From positions 75,096,300 to 75,160,299 of the forward strand of contig CM049314.1 in NCBI GenBank assembly GCA_026874595.1: a stretch of DNA of 64,000 nucleotides, given 5' to 3'. Below are positions 11,091 through 24,499 of the stretch, in pieces. Both the position numbers and the translations under genes were made by a program. Below the pieces are notes generated by a model. The model did not search any database. It saw nothing but the letters and a program-made list of their open reading frames with translations, and had not been told where the DNA came from. Source of the stretch: Sipunculus nudus. Taxonomy: Eukaryota; Annelida; Sipuncula; Golfingiida; Sipunculidae. Each line of letters starts with the position of its first letter. Within the stretch, counting starts at the first letter, position 1.

Positions 11091-12849
11091 AACTATAACT
11101 ATAACTATACATACATGTTCTAAAGACAATTTTTTTTGTGAATTGACAATCCTAATCAATATCTAGAAGATAAAATGCTGATTTGTTATAAAAGCAGGAA
11201 CAACAACGCAGCTATAATGACATTATTTGACATCCGAATATAAGCATTAAAACTTCAGATGTATGTATGACACATCTAAATAGAATTAATCAATAAATAT
11301 CTTAATAGATATGATTATAGCATCATGTTCATAATGAATGCACAGCTAGAATATACAAGTACTATGCATACTGTGTAAGCAACGGTATAAATTAAAGTAT
11401 GTGAACCATTCTAGCATACAGGAAGTGTTGTTACATAAAGATGATCCGTATAACAACAATGTGCATTACCAATTATAACAAGTGAATTAGCAATGCCTGT
11501 AGCTAAACATATAATTCCTATTGGGAAAGTGATCATGAATTTCTAATCTGACAAAGTGTATATACTCTTGTGCCTAAGAGTTTAACATATACACATGTAC
11601 ATGACTATCTGCTCTGTGTGTTGATCTGTACCAATGATTCAAAATACATCTTGGCTTTCATACTTGCCACTGGGACAAGTTGTCTTGTGAATAATGGAAG
11701 GTTGATTTGCTATTCCTTTAGCATTACTCAACTTGTGTACCTTACCAGCGGATAAGTACATGACAGAATAATGTCATTCCTAACGACAGAGGAATGTATA
11801 CATATGTTCCCATTTGTTACCCATTTTTCTGTGCAGGAGCAAGGCGAAAAATGTGTGAAAACATATGACAATATATGAAATAATTCTCTGACAGGTGCAT
11901 GTATCGATCCATACCTATGGAATTTTGATGGTAATTTGTATCGATCTAGAGCTCTGATTAAGATGGTAATTTGCATGCTATTTATGTGTAAGATCAAACA
12001 TACATCGGCAGAGTGATGATATAAATTAAAAGAATAATGTTAATGTTTGAAATCCTTGTCATTCCACATTATGGTTTATGGTTTATCAGTATCATGAATG
12101 CAGTGACCAGAATGCATTTGCTCATGAAACATGTCGGTCATAGTATGCGTGAATGTGAAATTCCTATGAGAAGAATTCCTGTGCTAACCTACATATATTG
12201 CCTGGCATTTCCAGCTATTAATGAGGTTAACCATATCAAACCCTTGTTTGAAACAATAATGTGACCACAGGTCAGTGCATTATTGACTTTTGGAGTCATC
12301 AAACTCCCCAGTTTGTCCAAATTCCTTATATATTAGGGGGCTTCCCATGAACCCGTATTTGAGGACCAAACTGTGACAATTGAAAATAAGCATCGCATTG
12401 TGCTTTGGTTACACAATGTGCTACCATTCCATTAAATTTAGCCAAGAGAGCATTATGATACCTCTGATTTGGTATGGAACAACAGATGAGAAAATCTCAA
12501 TATAAATGAAAGATAACATGCTGTTGGTGTTGCATGTCGCTGTACTCTAGGAATTATTGAATTTAAATCAATACAATCATTTGTGATATTGCATATTAAC
12601 ATCTGAGATAGACATTACTGTATCAAATCTAACATTGACAGTTCTACACCGTTTAATGTAGTTTTTTTTAAGCCTATTCCTAACCTATCAATTAGATAGA
12701 GACATTAAATTATATCATATTACAACTATGACTTATCAAAAAGAGAAAGTTATAGAGTACTACATACATTTTTTTTTGTGTTTAGGTTTACAACATATCC
12801 ATGCAAAATATTCTGAAATGCCCCAAATTTACGTTGGGCATGTAAACTT
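11091..12849. other. Intronic DNA, no gene seen
   Basis: This is AT-rich unique-looking sequence between the two duplication copies. It starts with a short aactat repeat. ORFs of up to 89 codons are present on both strands, but none has a recognisable motif. Confidence 0.5.
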
Positions 12850-13560
12850 CAGAGTCTCTGGTTTTCTTTTTCATTACCTCAGGAAATCTTGTCTTCTTTG
12901 GGTCTTCTGTTGTCTCCTCTGCTGGCTTGGCTTCTTTTTTCTTTCTGGAGTCATGGTATGGAAGGTGATGCAGAAGATAGCGATAGAACGTCGAATCTGC
13001 TTCTAGTAGTTGCAGGAACATAGCGAGGACTTGTTGTGAGATAACACACAGTGCATGTGGTATGGCCAGTATTATTGTTGACATAGGCCCAAGCTGGCTT
13101 GTCCTGATATTGAATTTTTTTTGGTGTGGCTGGTCTGGAACAATGATGATCTCAGATTGAGATATCACAGCACTTTTTTTAGCGAAAAATGTCATTTTTG
13201 CAACTTTAAGTCACTGTTAAAGCTTGATGCTTATTTACAGTGTCCTTTTGGTTTAAAGATACAGAGAGAGTCTTTGATCTTCTCAAGCAGAGCACTGAGA
13301 AACTGCAGCAAAGGTAAGGTTTGAAGAGAGAGTTCATAGCAAGTTTGATACCTTCAGCAGCAGAGTGGACATTCTTGATGTGAGACTGTGATGCTGTAGA
13401 CATCTAGGTTGAAGTTCCAGTGCAGTTGTGAGTTGGGAGCCCAGTCAATGGCACATGTGGCTGTGAGAGGGGATCTTCATTCTTCATTCCAGCTGGCAGC
13501 ATTGTCAACATTTCTGGTGTTGATGTGCTGGAAGTGAATCCCGGTTCATCCACCAAAATG
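12850..13560 (-). other. Gene-fragment-like segment, unrecognised
   Basis: The minus strand has higher GC than its surroundings and looks coding in pieces. A 135-codon ORF (13195-12788) includes a Lys/Glu-rich stretch and a good donor (cctgag|gtaatg, near 12885). Another piece near 13310-13245 follows a plausible acceptor (ctttgctgcag) and reads FLSALLEKIKDSL. A competing frame in the first piece begins after the acceptor ttcaatatcag and is also open, so the frame is uncertain. It may be part of another gene, a captured fragment or an old retrocopy. I do not recognise the protein. Confidence 0.3.
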
Positions 13561-13572
13561 ATAAAAAGGTTG

Positions 13573-15808
13573 GGTTAGGGAATGTCCCCACACAAGCAGT
13601 TGCTGATTGACGCGTGGCTGACAATGTTCCAAGACCAGTTTGATGACAGAAGTCTTTATTCAATAGCAAGAGGTCTGGGACAGTCTCTCTCTCTGAGAGA
13701 GCCGCTTAGTCTCCCTGACTCACTCTCTGACTCTCAGCGCGCACTACAGATAGTTTTGTTACAGAGCTTTCACGTGACATATGAGACGTACATATCCATA
13801 TTTCTGCATTTCGTCATAAAAGCTAAACCTTATTGGATGACTCAAAGTAGGTCACAATTACATCAGAGATATAAGTGTTCTTCCTCACTTTCGTGAGATC
13901 TGATTGGACAAAAGTGTTATGGAAAATCCCAAGTCTGACCTGACATGCATCCAGTTATAGACTAACCTGCAAGTCCTATTTGGAGGACAGTGCTTATATA
14001 CACATGTGGAGTCTCATAAAATAACATGTTTTAATTGTGTTCTACCATTCCCTCATAAAGACTAAACACATCAGTCATTCTGTGACACTATTTCTGTTTG
14101 TACAGACATAAAATAGATCATAATGGTTTGGTGTACTGTTCTCTGATTAAATTGGGAGAGAAGCCTATATGTGTGTATGACCAGATGACTGGTTGTCTGT
14201 GTCATCAATTATGGAAAGTCATTTATTGTTCAGTCTGACATGCCTGAAACTGAGCTTAAATTTGTGAAATATAAAATGTGAAATATTCCTTGAAATATGT
14301 GTTAAGTCACAAATATGCATTTCTACTCCATAACAATATCAGCCTGAAATTGGGCAAATTTATACATATCGGATAGCTTTGTCGTATACAAGACATGTGG
14401 TGCCACCTACAATAATTTTTGCACAATGTGTATCCCTGTTTATTTCTAAGGAGGGGTTTGATATATCAGTCTGAAAATTGGTAAATGTGTATATCTCTGA
14501 TAGCTTTGTTGTATACAAGACTGGTGGTGCCAGCTAGAATCGTTTTTGTGTTGTGTGCACCCGTGCCAGAATTTCAGCAGTGATGTTTGCGTAATTGTTT
14601 CTTATTCAGAATGTTTAGTACTTGCATTGTTCATTTACATGAAAAGTAATGGTCCAGCATTGAAGCATTATACCTGGTGTATTTCCCAATGCACAGGTTC
14701 GCATTAGGCCTGTAGGCCTTGTTTATTTTGGCCTTATGGGCCCAAACATAATGCACCTCATAAAAAATCAGGAAATATATTTGCTCACTTATAATAAGAA
14801 TGGCTGAAGCTAGAGACTTTTTTTCAGGGATATAACTCCATTTAATCAAGATTCAGTTGTATACCGAACATTAGATCTGAATTTTTCAAATTTTATAAGT
14901 CATTTGCATAAATATAAAATCAGAACCTTAAATTTTGCCCAATTTAGGGCATAGCACGTTTTTTTCCTGTAAGCACTGTTAATTTAATTTTCATATCATG
15001 CACACGTAAGGATTTCAACTTCTAAATTCTGAAATTTGAAAGGAATTGACTAAATCTGTAGCTTTTATTACAGTTTTTATGAGACCATGTCACACCTAGG
15101 CTGTACTGAAGCCCCTCTATATGTCCCCATATTGACCTTTCATGCTTGAAGTGAAGCATATACTGCAGCCAGCCAGTTCTTTAGTGGCTTCAGCTGGATC
15201 TAACTGTGCAACCCCCCTCCCCTTTTAATTGTTTTGGCCAAAAACATATCAATATACAATTATTTAAAAAAATTATTGGTTTATAGTAACAACTTTAAAA
15301 ATAAATTGAAAAGGAATTTTATAGTTAATGAGTAACAGGGACCTTGCAATTACTGATGTTTTATGGATCTTTCGTGGATTGCTGAAAATGTATTTCAAAT
15401 GACACCATGCAGTCACCATTGTGTATATTTTAATTTCAATCATTAAAATGAAAAATTGATAATTGTATCCCCAGACAAAGTCAGGGGATACCATGTTTTC
15501 ATGCCGGTCCCGCCGCTGCCGCCGCCGCATATAAATCTTGTTGGTGGGATAACTCAAAATATTTCATGGATCTTTACCAAACTTGGTATATGTATATATA
15601 TAATGGTAAGAGGACAACGCCTATTTAGAATGAGGTCATGACCTTTACTAGGAGAGGGTCCTTGACCTTTAAATGGGTCCAATTTTGGGGAAAATCAGCC
15701 AAATTCTTAAATATCGCAAGAAAAATCTACTTGACTTAAGATCTAGGACAGTGTTGATAGGTACCAGAAACTGATGGCACCACCTGTTATCCTTTTCTTG
15801 TTTTTGTG
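13573..15808. repeat. 2.2-kb direct duplication, copy 2 (probable source)
   Basis: This carries the same content as 8855-11090, including the right body and right end of family F4 (cacaggttcgc...cttgt near 14692-14722) and the left third of a family F2 element. Only scattered substitutions and small indels separate the copies. Confidence 0.9.
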
Positions 15809-16434
15809 CTGTTTAATACCTCCATCATTGGCCCTTTACAGTCTTGTTAGCATTATAAGTCAAAAACTAATGGACAGATTTCTGTTCATATTATGCATAT
15901 TCATAGACATGGGTTATGGGAATGAAGTATGTATAAATTTGGGTCATGACCTTTCTGCTGAGAGTGGCCTTGACCTTGAATATTGCCATATATATATATC
16001 TCAATAAGGGATGCATGGATTGGTCCAAAAATCAAACTGACTGAAGATCTTGGATAGCTTTTTCTTCTGCAGAAGATGGGTGGTGCCACCTTCTGTCCTT
16101 TTCTTGTTTTCGGCTTTTTAATACCCCATCTTTGCTACTTGACAGTACTGAGCATAATAGGTCTAAAACCAAAGGACTGATTGGGCTGAAATTTTGCATG
16201 TCCATTGATCTTGGATACCTCCATCTTGTATTCAAGACTGGTGGCAATATCTGCAATCGTTATTGTGTGGCCTCCATCCATACATTTTGCTTTTGGTAAA
16301 AATTGCTCATATATCCGGAGTGGTTCAAGGTATTGGTATTGGTCTGAAATTATTTGCTGCTGATGATGGGGGGCCTATTCTAAAAGGGGGGATGGGATTA
16401 ATTGTCTGGGGATACTATGGCAAAAATATCTAGT
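15464..16434 (+). mobile_element. Helentron-like element, family F2, complete copy
   Basis: The left end GTATCCCCAGAC (15464-15475) is part of a hairpin with GGGGATAC. Its exact reverse complement GTCTGGGGATAC occurs at 16404-16415, 19 bases before the right end. The element closes with CTAGT (16430-16434) followed by T, and is preceded by T. It encodes no protein. The interior again has decayed GGTGG..CCACC dyads. A 12-base perfect but asymmetrically placed inverted repeat is the best evidence for this class in the window. Confidence 0.65.
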
Positions 16435-17015
16435 TAAATAAAAATGTTGTTTACAATGAGGGATTATGTGAAGCAAGTTAATGATAGATAAGGATGCAGT
16501 TGATCATATTAAATCAATCTAAATTTCCAGATCTTTTCCAGGTGTTTAATTTGTATGTTTATTTTCTATTACAAAATTTAAAAAAATGAAATATGTCAAA
16601 AAATTTTAAAAAATTACTCAGACATGTGCTCATTAAAGATGTCAATATGTTTGACTAATAACATTAAGACTTATGGCTGTATCAGCTGTGACATGAAACT
16701 GGGTAAATAATCAAAATTTATATTTCTGATAACTTTATTATTTTAGTTAATAAAATTAAACATTCCCAACTCCAGTTTGCTCCTTGTATAATATATTGTT
16801 TTGTTTTGATCCTTGGGTTATTTTTAACATATGTATTAGTTTTATAGCTGAGATCGTTTTCTTTTTTTCTGATACATATTTAAAAAAATAAAAATATTCA
16901 AATGTGATAAAAAATCTTAAAGAAAAGTTCTCATTATGATGTCTATAATTTAAATAATTTTCATAAGTCTCTTGACAGTGATGTGAAAGTATTCAAAAGT
17001 GAATATAATAGTTTT
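16435..17015. other. AT-rich spacer, no gene seen
   Basis: This is very AT-rich sequence with long A/T runs. No supported feature was found. Confidence 0.6.
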
Positions 17016-17019
17016 TAGG

Positions 17020-19260
17020 GCCCTGCTTGACAAGAGGTGCCCTATAGTGATCACTGTGTCAGTCCGTCCTTCGTCCATCCATCCTTCCGTCAGTGACACC
17101 CTCTTTTGTGCACGATAACTCAACAAAAACATACTGCAGCTTTCCCAAATTCACAAGGATGATTGGTACCTAGATTAAGGCTCCAGACCTAACGAATTAC
17201 AGACATGTAGGAATTCCAATATGGCTGCCACAGCCCAATCGCTGATTTTCTTTTGCACGCAATAACTCAACAACAACATACTGCAGCTTTCCCAAATTCA
17301 CAGGGATGATTGGTACCTATTATGGCTCAAGACCTATTGAATAACAGACCTTTTGGACTTCCAATATGGCCAACACAGCCTGATCGCTGATTTCATTTTT
17401 TGTGCAATAACTCAACAACAACCTACTGCAGCTTTCCAAAGTTAACAGAGATGGTTTGTACCTATGAGGGCTCCAGACCTTTTGAATTACAGACCTGTCA
17501 GAATTCCAAATATGGCCGCCACAGCCCGATCACTGATATTCTTTCATGCATGATAACTCAACAAAAACATACTGCAGCTTTCCCAAATTCCCAAGGATGG
17601 TTGTTACCCATCAGGGCTCCAGACCTATTTAATTACTGACCTGTCGGACTTCCAATATGGCCGCAAAAGCCCTATCACTGATTTTCTTTTGCATGCGATA
17701 ACTCAACAACAACCTACTGCAGCTTTCCCAAATTCACAGGGATGATTGGTAACTATGATGGCTCAAGACCTATCAAATTACAGACTTGTCTGAATTTCAA
17801 TATTGCCGCCACAGCCCAATCGCTGATTAACTTTTGCATGTGATAACTCAACAACAACATACTGCAGCTTTCCCAATTTCATTGGGATGGTTGGTACCTA
17901 TAATGCTCCAGACCTATTGGCTTACAGACCTTTCGGACTTCCAATATGGCCAACACAGCCTGATCGCTGATTTCATTTTTTGTGCAATAACTCAACAACA
18001 ACCTACTGCAGCTTTCCAAAGTTACCAGAGATGGTTTGTACCTATGAGGGCTCCAGACCTTTTGAATTACAGACCTGTCAGAATTCCAAATATGGCCGCC
18101 ACAGCCCGATCGCTGATATTCTTTCATGCATGATAACTCAACAACAACATACTGCAGCTTTCCCAATTTCATTGGGATGGTTGGTACCTATAATGCTCCA
18201 GACCTATTGGCTTACAGACCTTTCGGACTTCCAATATGGCCAACACAGCCTGATCGCTGATTTCATTTTTTGTGCAATAACTCAACAACAACCTACTGCA
18301 GCTTTCCAAAGTTACCAGAGATGGTTTGTACCTATGAGGGCTCCAGACCTTTTGAATTACAGACCTGTCAGAATTCCAAATATGGCCGCCACAGCCCGAT
18401 CGCTGATATTCTTTCATGCATGATAACTCAACAACAACATACTGCAGCTTTCCCAAATTCCCAAGGATGGTTGGTACCCATCAGGGCTCCAGACCTATTT
18501 AATTACAGACCTGTCGGACTTCCAATATGGCCGCAAAAGCCCTATCACTGATTTTCTTTTGCATGCGATAACTCAACAACAACCTACTGCAGCTTTCCCA
18601 AATTCACAGGGATGATTGGTAACTATGATGGCTCAAGACCTATCAAATTACAGACTTGTCTGAATTTCAATATTGCCGCCACAGCCCAATCGCTGATTAA
18701 CTTTTGCACGTGATAACTCAACAACAACATACTGCAGCTTTCCCAATTTCATTGGGATGGTTGGTACCTATAATGCTCCAGACCTATTGGATTACAGACC
18801 TGTTGGAAATACATCATGGCCGCCACTGCCCGATTGCTGATTTTCTTTCACGTGCCATAAGTCAACAACAACATACTGCAGCTTTCCAAAATTCACAGGG
18901 ATGGTTGTGTCTATGAGGGCTCCAATCCTATTGAATTACAGACCTGTCTAAATTCCGGTATGGCCGCCACAGCCCGATCGCTGATATTCTTTCATGCATG
19001 ATAATTCAACAACAACATACTGCAGCTTTCCCAAATTCACAGGGATGGTTGGTACCTATGAGGGTTCCAGACCTATTGAATTGAAGACCTGTTGGAATTC
19101 CAATATGGCCGCAAAAGCCTGATTGCTGATTTTCTTTCGCACACGACAACTCAACATCAACCTACTGCAGCTTTCCCAATTTCACAGGGATCATTGGTGC
19201 CTATGAGGGCTCCAGACCTATTGAATTACAGACCTGCTCAAAATAAAATATGGCTAACAG
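17020..19260. repeat. 145-bp satellite, about 15 units, with higher-order structure
   Basis: A left block with the hairpin agggc...gccct and a gtccgtc-like run leads into tandem units marked by ctgcagctttcc. These start at 17134, 17281, 17426, 17572, 17717, 17862, 18006, 18152, 18296, 18442, 18587, 18732, 18876, 19020 and 19165, so the spacing is 142-147. A two-unit block at about 17842-18131 is repeated without visible change at about 18132-18421. The units from 17572 resemble those from 18442, a shift of 870 (six units). The long ORFs across the array are repeat artefacts. Confidence 0.95.
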
Positions 19261-19274
19261 ACTATATTTGGTGA

Positions 19275-19520
19275 TTTTCTATTGCACACATTATTTCTGA
19301 CATATCTTCTTTAATATCATTTGATCCAGTTGGATTTTTTCCCTCATGCATATGGCTTAAAACCTGTTTCTGTTTGTCATATTTTTCCAATTAAATTTTC
19401 ACCCACATGTAAACTCGTCCTGCACTAGCAGAAATGTGGGGCCCTCTGAGGATGATTGTCCGACCACATCTGTTTTTTTATAAATTAAAGCCACAAAACC
19501 AGGTAGTTACAATTATTATT
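19275..19520. other. Spacer, nothing recognised
   Basis: This lies between the satellite and the next element. I see no motif. Confidence 0.5.
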
Positions 19521-20948
19521 GTATCCACCAAAACGAAGTTTTGCGGATACTATGTTTTTGACCGGGTTCCGCCGCCGCCGCGTTCGTTTCCGGAGAACTC
19601 CTCTGAGACTACTAGACAGATTTTTCCGAAACTTACACAAATTATCGGGTCACATGTGAACTGGTGCCCAACCAAGTGACCTTGACCTCTGTCCTTTCCT
19701 CTCTGCCCAGCGTCCGTTTGTGCGTCTGTTTCCACACATAAACCCACATATCTCGGGAACCGTTTGACCGATCGGGAAATTTTTTTTATACAAATGTAGC
19801 CCTGGGATAGCTTAATAACATACACAAAAAAAGATGGCACCACCTGCAACCATGTTTGCACAGTGTCCATCTGTTCATCTGCCTTGAGTTAAAATCACTC
19901 ATATCTCTGCAGTGGTTTAACTAATTCACCTAAAATTGGGCATGCGTATGCATCATAGATAGCTTTCTTGATTTTGTGATAGGTGGCGCCACCTACATTC
20001 ACGTTCACGCTGCAGACATCCAAGCTAATATCTTGGGAACCGTTTGACCGATCAGGAAAAAAAATTTACACAAATGTAGCCCTTGGATAGCTTTATAACA
20101 TTCACAAAAATGGTGGCGCCACCTGCAGCCATTTTTGCACAGCATCCATCTGTTTGTCTGCCTTGGGTTAAAATCACTCATATCTCTGCAGTGGTTTGAG
20201 TAATTCACCTGAAATTCGACATGTATATACATCCTAGATAGCTTTCTTGCTTTTGTGACAGGTGGCGCCACCTACCTTCATGTTAACGCTGCAGACATTC
20301 AAGCTAATATCTTGGGAACCGTTTGACCGATCAGGAAAAAAAATTTACACAAATGTAGCCCTTGGATAGCTTTATAACATACACAAAAATGGTGGCGCCA
20401 CCTGCAGCCATTTTTGCACAGTGTCCATCTGTTTGTCTGCCTTGGGTTAAAATCACTCATATCTCTGCAGTGGTTTGACCAAATTACCAGAAATTTGACA
20501 TGCATATACATCCTGCATAGCTTTCTTGATTTTTAGACAGGTGGTGCCACCTACATTCACGTTCACGCTGCAGTCATTAATAATTATATCTCCGGACTCG
20601 TTTGACCAATCAGAAAAAAAATTTACACAAATGTAGCCCTTGGATATCTTTAAAACATACACAAAAATGGTGGCGCCACCTGCAGCCATTTTTGCACAGC
20701 ATCCATCTGTTTGTCTGCTGTGGGATAAAATCACTCATGTCTCTGCAGTGGTTTGACTTTTCCACATGAGATTTTGCATGTGTATACATCTTGGATAGTT
20801 TCTCCTTCAAGTAACAGGTGGTGCCACCTACAATCATGTTTATGTGATGTGTGTTTCCCCTTGTCACTCAATCCATGCCTCACTTCACCCGTCCTTCTCT
20901 GATTCTAGCGGATACACGTAGTCCCTTGTAGACTACCCGTATTCTAGT
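19521..20948 (+). mobile_element. Helentron-like element, family F1, copy b (longest)
   Basis: The left hairpin is at 19521-19550 (GTATCCAC...GCGGATAC). At the right end, GCGGATAC is followed by the hairpin GTAGTC-loop-GACTAC (about 20918-20936), seven bases, then CTAGT at 20944-20948 and T outside. The interior dimers carry GGTGGCGCCACC or close variants at 19982, 20112, 20261, 20391 and 20540, with spacings alternating 130 and 149. Copy a has the same spacing, so the internal tandem repeat is a property of the family. No ORF is supported. Confidence 0.65.
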
Positions 20949-21760
20949 TTAAATTTGTGAAATTTGTATATCCTGGATTCTCAACAGTTTAGTTCGACTG
21001 AAACTGAATAAATATGAGACATTGAGTGAATACTTTATAATTGTATTCAAATATGATAAAAAAATTGAATGGTTTGATAATGAAAATTAATACAAATACT
21101 ATTACAGGTAAAAAGAAAGAATTTGAGTGCAAATACTTTCAAAATGTATGCATTAATGCATTCATGAATATATTTGATAATATTATTTTAATAATCATTT
21201 ATTCCAATTATATTATTTAAAGAATTCTTTTCAGATATTACTGTTAATAATTTTTAATTAAAATTATATTTTGCCCAATAATTGCAATTAATTTTTCCTA
21301 AATAGTTTAACTCTCATATCATTTGTGCCAGTGGTACTTTTGGCTTTGGGCAACCTGTAATAATTGAATAACAGTTAACGCCTTTGTAAAAAGCATGCAT
21401 GATAATTAACATGACTTACAGTGGACATTTATTTCCTGTTACAAGTGTAAGTGCTATGGATTTAATTTTCACAGCATGTACACAAAAGCATTTCATCTGT
21501 TAAAATTTGAATTTTAAACCAATTGATCAAAAACTGTAGATTTCATTCAAGTTTTCAAGCACCATGTCTTGATTGTTTACATCAAGTCAGTGCTAGGCAG
21601 TGTTACATAACAGGTTCAACTTCTGACCTAGCTACTGCATGCCTCTGTGATTGTCTGGGTCAGGCTGTGTCAGGCAGTAATTACCAGAGAGCCTCTCTCT
21701 CTCTCTCTCAGTGGCAGTCTAGCTCTCTCTCTCTCTCTCTCTCTCTCTCAGTGGCAGTCT

Positions 21761-21810
<50 letters not shown>

Positions 21811-23050
21811 CCTAAGCCTCCCATCCTCCCTGCACCCCATTCTTTTGACAGGTACTATAAAACAGATTAATTAGCTATGAATGTTGAAGCAATTTAGAAA
21901 TGTGAATCAACTGAAATTGCATATATATATGTTATACTGTAAATGTATAGTTACATTTTAAACCTGGAAATAAAGATGTATTGAAAAAGGAATTAAGGCA
22001 AATATTATTAATTTTTTCTTGGCTCAGTGGAATGGGAATTAAAATGATTTGCTTTGTTTCCCTACCTTTTTGCCTGCTTAAATATTTAATAATTATGAAT
22101 AAACTTTTTTCCCTGAAAGCACTTGAAATTAAATTTCATATCCTGTATGAATATGCAAGGGTGTTGTAACTCTCACCATCCCCTTCTTCATCCCACTGAG
22201 GCTTTGCTCTTTGGCACTGTGAACAATACTTCTATTGCTATTCCATAAAATTTAATAATTAAAGATAATATATACAGAGAGGCTGAGGCTTGTAACTCCT
22301 ATCATAACCCCCTCCCCATCAATCCTTCCACCTGTTAAGTGGGGACTTTATGGCTACTGTATACATATGATAAAATAGAAAAATTTGTTTATTAAAAAAA
22401 TTGGATCTCATTAGACAAATGTGTAAACTGTTGAACTGTCAACAGCTTATCAAAAAGGTAACCAATGGAAAAGCAGTCGGATCTCAAAATATTATTTGCA
22501 AAAAATTTCTTCAATCATATCATCCAACCATGGCCAAGATTACCTTTTCCGGTCAGACTTAATCTACTTTTCATAATATTTTAGATTTTAACCTTCCAGG
22601 TGTGTAAGTACTGTTGAATGCTCCATCCCCTCTCTCTGTTTCTCTCTCTCTCCTTTTCTCTCTACATCCACCTCCTTGCTGCCCTCGCTGTTCGTCTGAA
22701 TCCCATCCCAATGTCAGCCCCAGTAAACAAGAACAAGATGAATCAGATCTATTCATACTCTAATATTTTGTATAACTATTCATCCATAGGTACCTATGTA
22801 CAAGCCAGAAATTATGTCAATTTTGTGTAATATGTAGACATAGTGGGCATAACAATAATGTACCTTGTCGATCAAGACTGAAGAGATATTGTGTCATACA
22901 GTCACAAATTCATAAATCCCCTCATCAGCATAGTTAATCATAACATCATATATCTGTCAAATTGAAATCTTGCAGACTTCCATACACTATAGATCCTTCA
23001 TCAAATAGCCTTATCATCATTCTACTACTGCTTATTGCTGACCCATTGGT
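20949..23050. other. AT-rich intronic DNA with repeat fragments
   Basis: It contains decayed fragments of the sequence at 10230-10460 (near 21440-21600 and 22100-22180) and the TC microsatellite listed separately. No gene is supported. Confidence 0.5.
21690..21808. repeat. Compound TC microsatellite
   Basis: Three TC runs are separated by two copies of agtggcagtctagc. A smaller TC-rich stretch follows at 22628-22665. Confidence 0.95.
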
Positions 23051-23054
23051 CCCT

Positions 23055-23255
23055 TGTTTCAGTCAGAAACCTTGTAATTTTAGCCACTTTCAGCTTTAAA
23101 ATGTTTTATGATGAAACTGTCAAGCTGAATGGTTTTATTTTTCACAAGAATAATCTAGGAAAGGGTTTTTTTTAATTGTATAATAATAGGTTAGGTTCAT
23201 TGATTTTTGGTAGAGTCATAGAATGCTTAAGTTGGTCTTGAGGCCATTAGTAATC
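23055..23255. repeat. 200-bp repeat paired with 28825-29020
   Basis: Both copies run from cagtcagaaacctt through gatgaaactgtcaag and gttaggttcattgatttttgg to gaggccattagtaa in the same orientation. Identity is high by eye. Confidence 0.8.
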
Positions 23256-23509
23256 CTATTTAAAATTGAGGACTGCAAAAGTCTCCTTCTGCAAAACTTG
23301 TTTTAATTTATGTAACATTGCACAAAAATTATTCTTAGGTTCAGGTTTACTTAAATGATTTTGGCACAATTATAAGACCATAAAAAATATAAGGACCAAC
23401 TTTTTTTATTCTAAACATTTTTATAAAAAAATTTATGAATGCATCAGCTTTAAAATAAAAAGCATTTTAGCCAATGTCTTACAGTATGTGTAAACAGATT
23501 TACCAACAG

Positions 23510-24395
23510 GCCAAGATTGTGTCTGTATCTATAAATAGCTTGGCAGAATGCCATCTATTTCAGATTTGGCAACAGGCCAAAGGTCAGCCTGGATCAATTT
23601 ATAGCTTTGGCAGACTGCCAACTGTATCAGATTAGGCTACAAATCAAGGGTTCATTCAGTGCAGCCAGATATATGTCAAGAATTCACTCAGTGCAGCAGC
23701 TGCATTCTATTTATAACTTTTGAAGACTGCCCGCTGCATCAGATTTGGCACAAAAGTTCAGCCTGGATCTATTTGTATCTTTGGCAGACTGCCAATTGTC
23801 AGATTATGCAACATGTCAATGTCCACTCAGTGCAGCCAAGTACAGGTCAAAAGTTTACTCAGTCTAGCCAGGTTTAGGTCAAGAGTTCATTCAGTGCAAT
23901 ATCTTGAGCCAGCAATTTGTCATTGTTCACTCTGCCTTTATCACCTCAGCCTGGTCAGCCAAGTGAATCAAACTCGAGGGAATTTTGATGTGTTGGCCTG
24001 ATATTTTGACCTGTCTTGATTTTGATGGCTTTCTTGTTCACAAGACAGGTGTCGCCACCTACAATGATTTTTGCACAGTGTATGTGCTTGCTTATTCCTA
24101 CAGAGGAATTTGATATATCAGCCTGAAATTGGGCATATTTATACATATAAGATAGCTTTGTTGTATACAAGACTGGTGGCGCTACCTGCAATCATTTTTG
24201 TGTTTTGTTCACCAATGCCAGAATTTTAGCAGTGATGTTTATGTAATTGTCTCTTGATTAAAACATTTAGTACTTGCATTGATCATATGTTCATGTTAAA
24301 CCTGTGCTTGAAAAGTAATGGTCCAGCATTGAAGCATTATACCTGGTGTATATCCCATTGATCAGGTTTGCATTAGGCTTGTTGGCCTTGTTATT
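23510..24395 (+). repeat. Family F4, third copy (right half, decayed)
   Basis: It shares the ttcactcagtgcagcc segment and the caagacaggtg-dyad segment with the other F4 copies. Its right end is ggtttgcattaggcttgttggccttgtt, decayed from the F4 end. The left half of F4 is missing. Confidence 0.65.
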
Positions 24396-24499
24396 AATTT
24401 TTATTTATGTGAAGAGTTAACTGGTTTATTTCCTGGTATAAAACAGGCCTTGTGACTACTGCACCTGCTGGTTTCAGACTTATATGACAGTGCAGTATC

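Noticed and set aside
17400..18916. ORFs of 79-147 codons in the 145-bp satellite
   Set aside because: Open only because the units are near-identical; the register changes with unit length.
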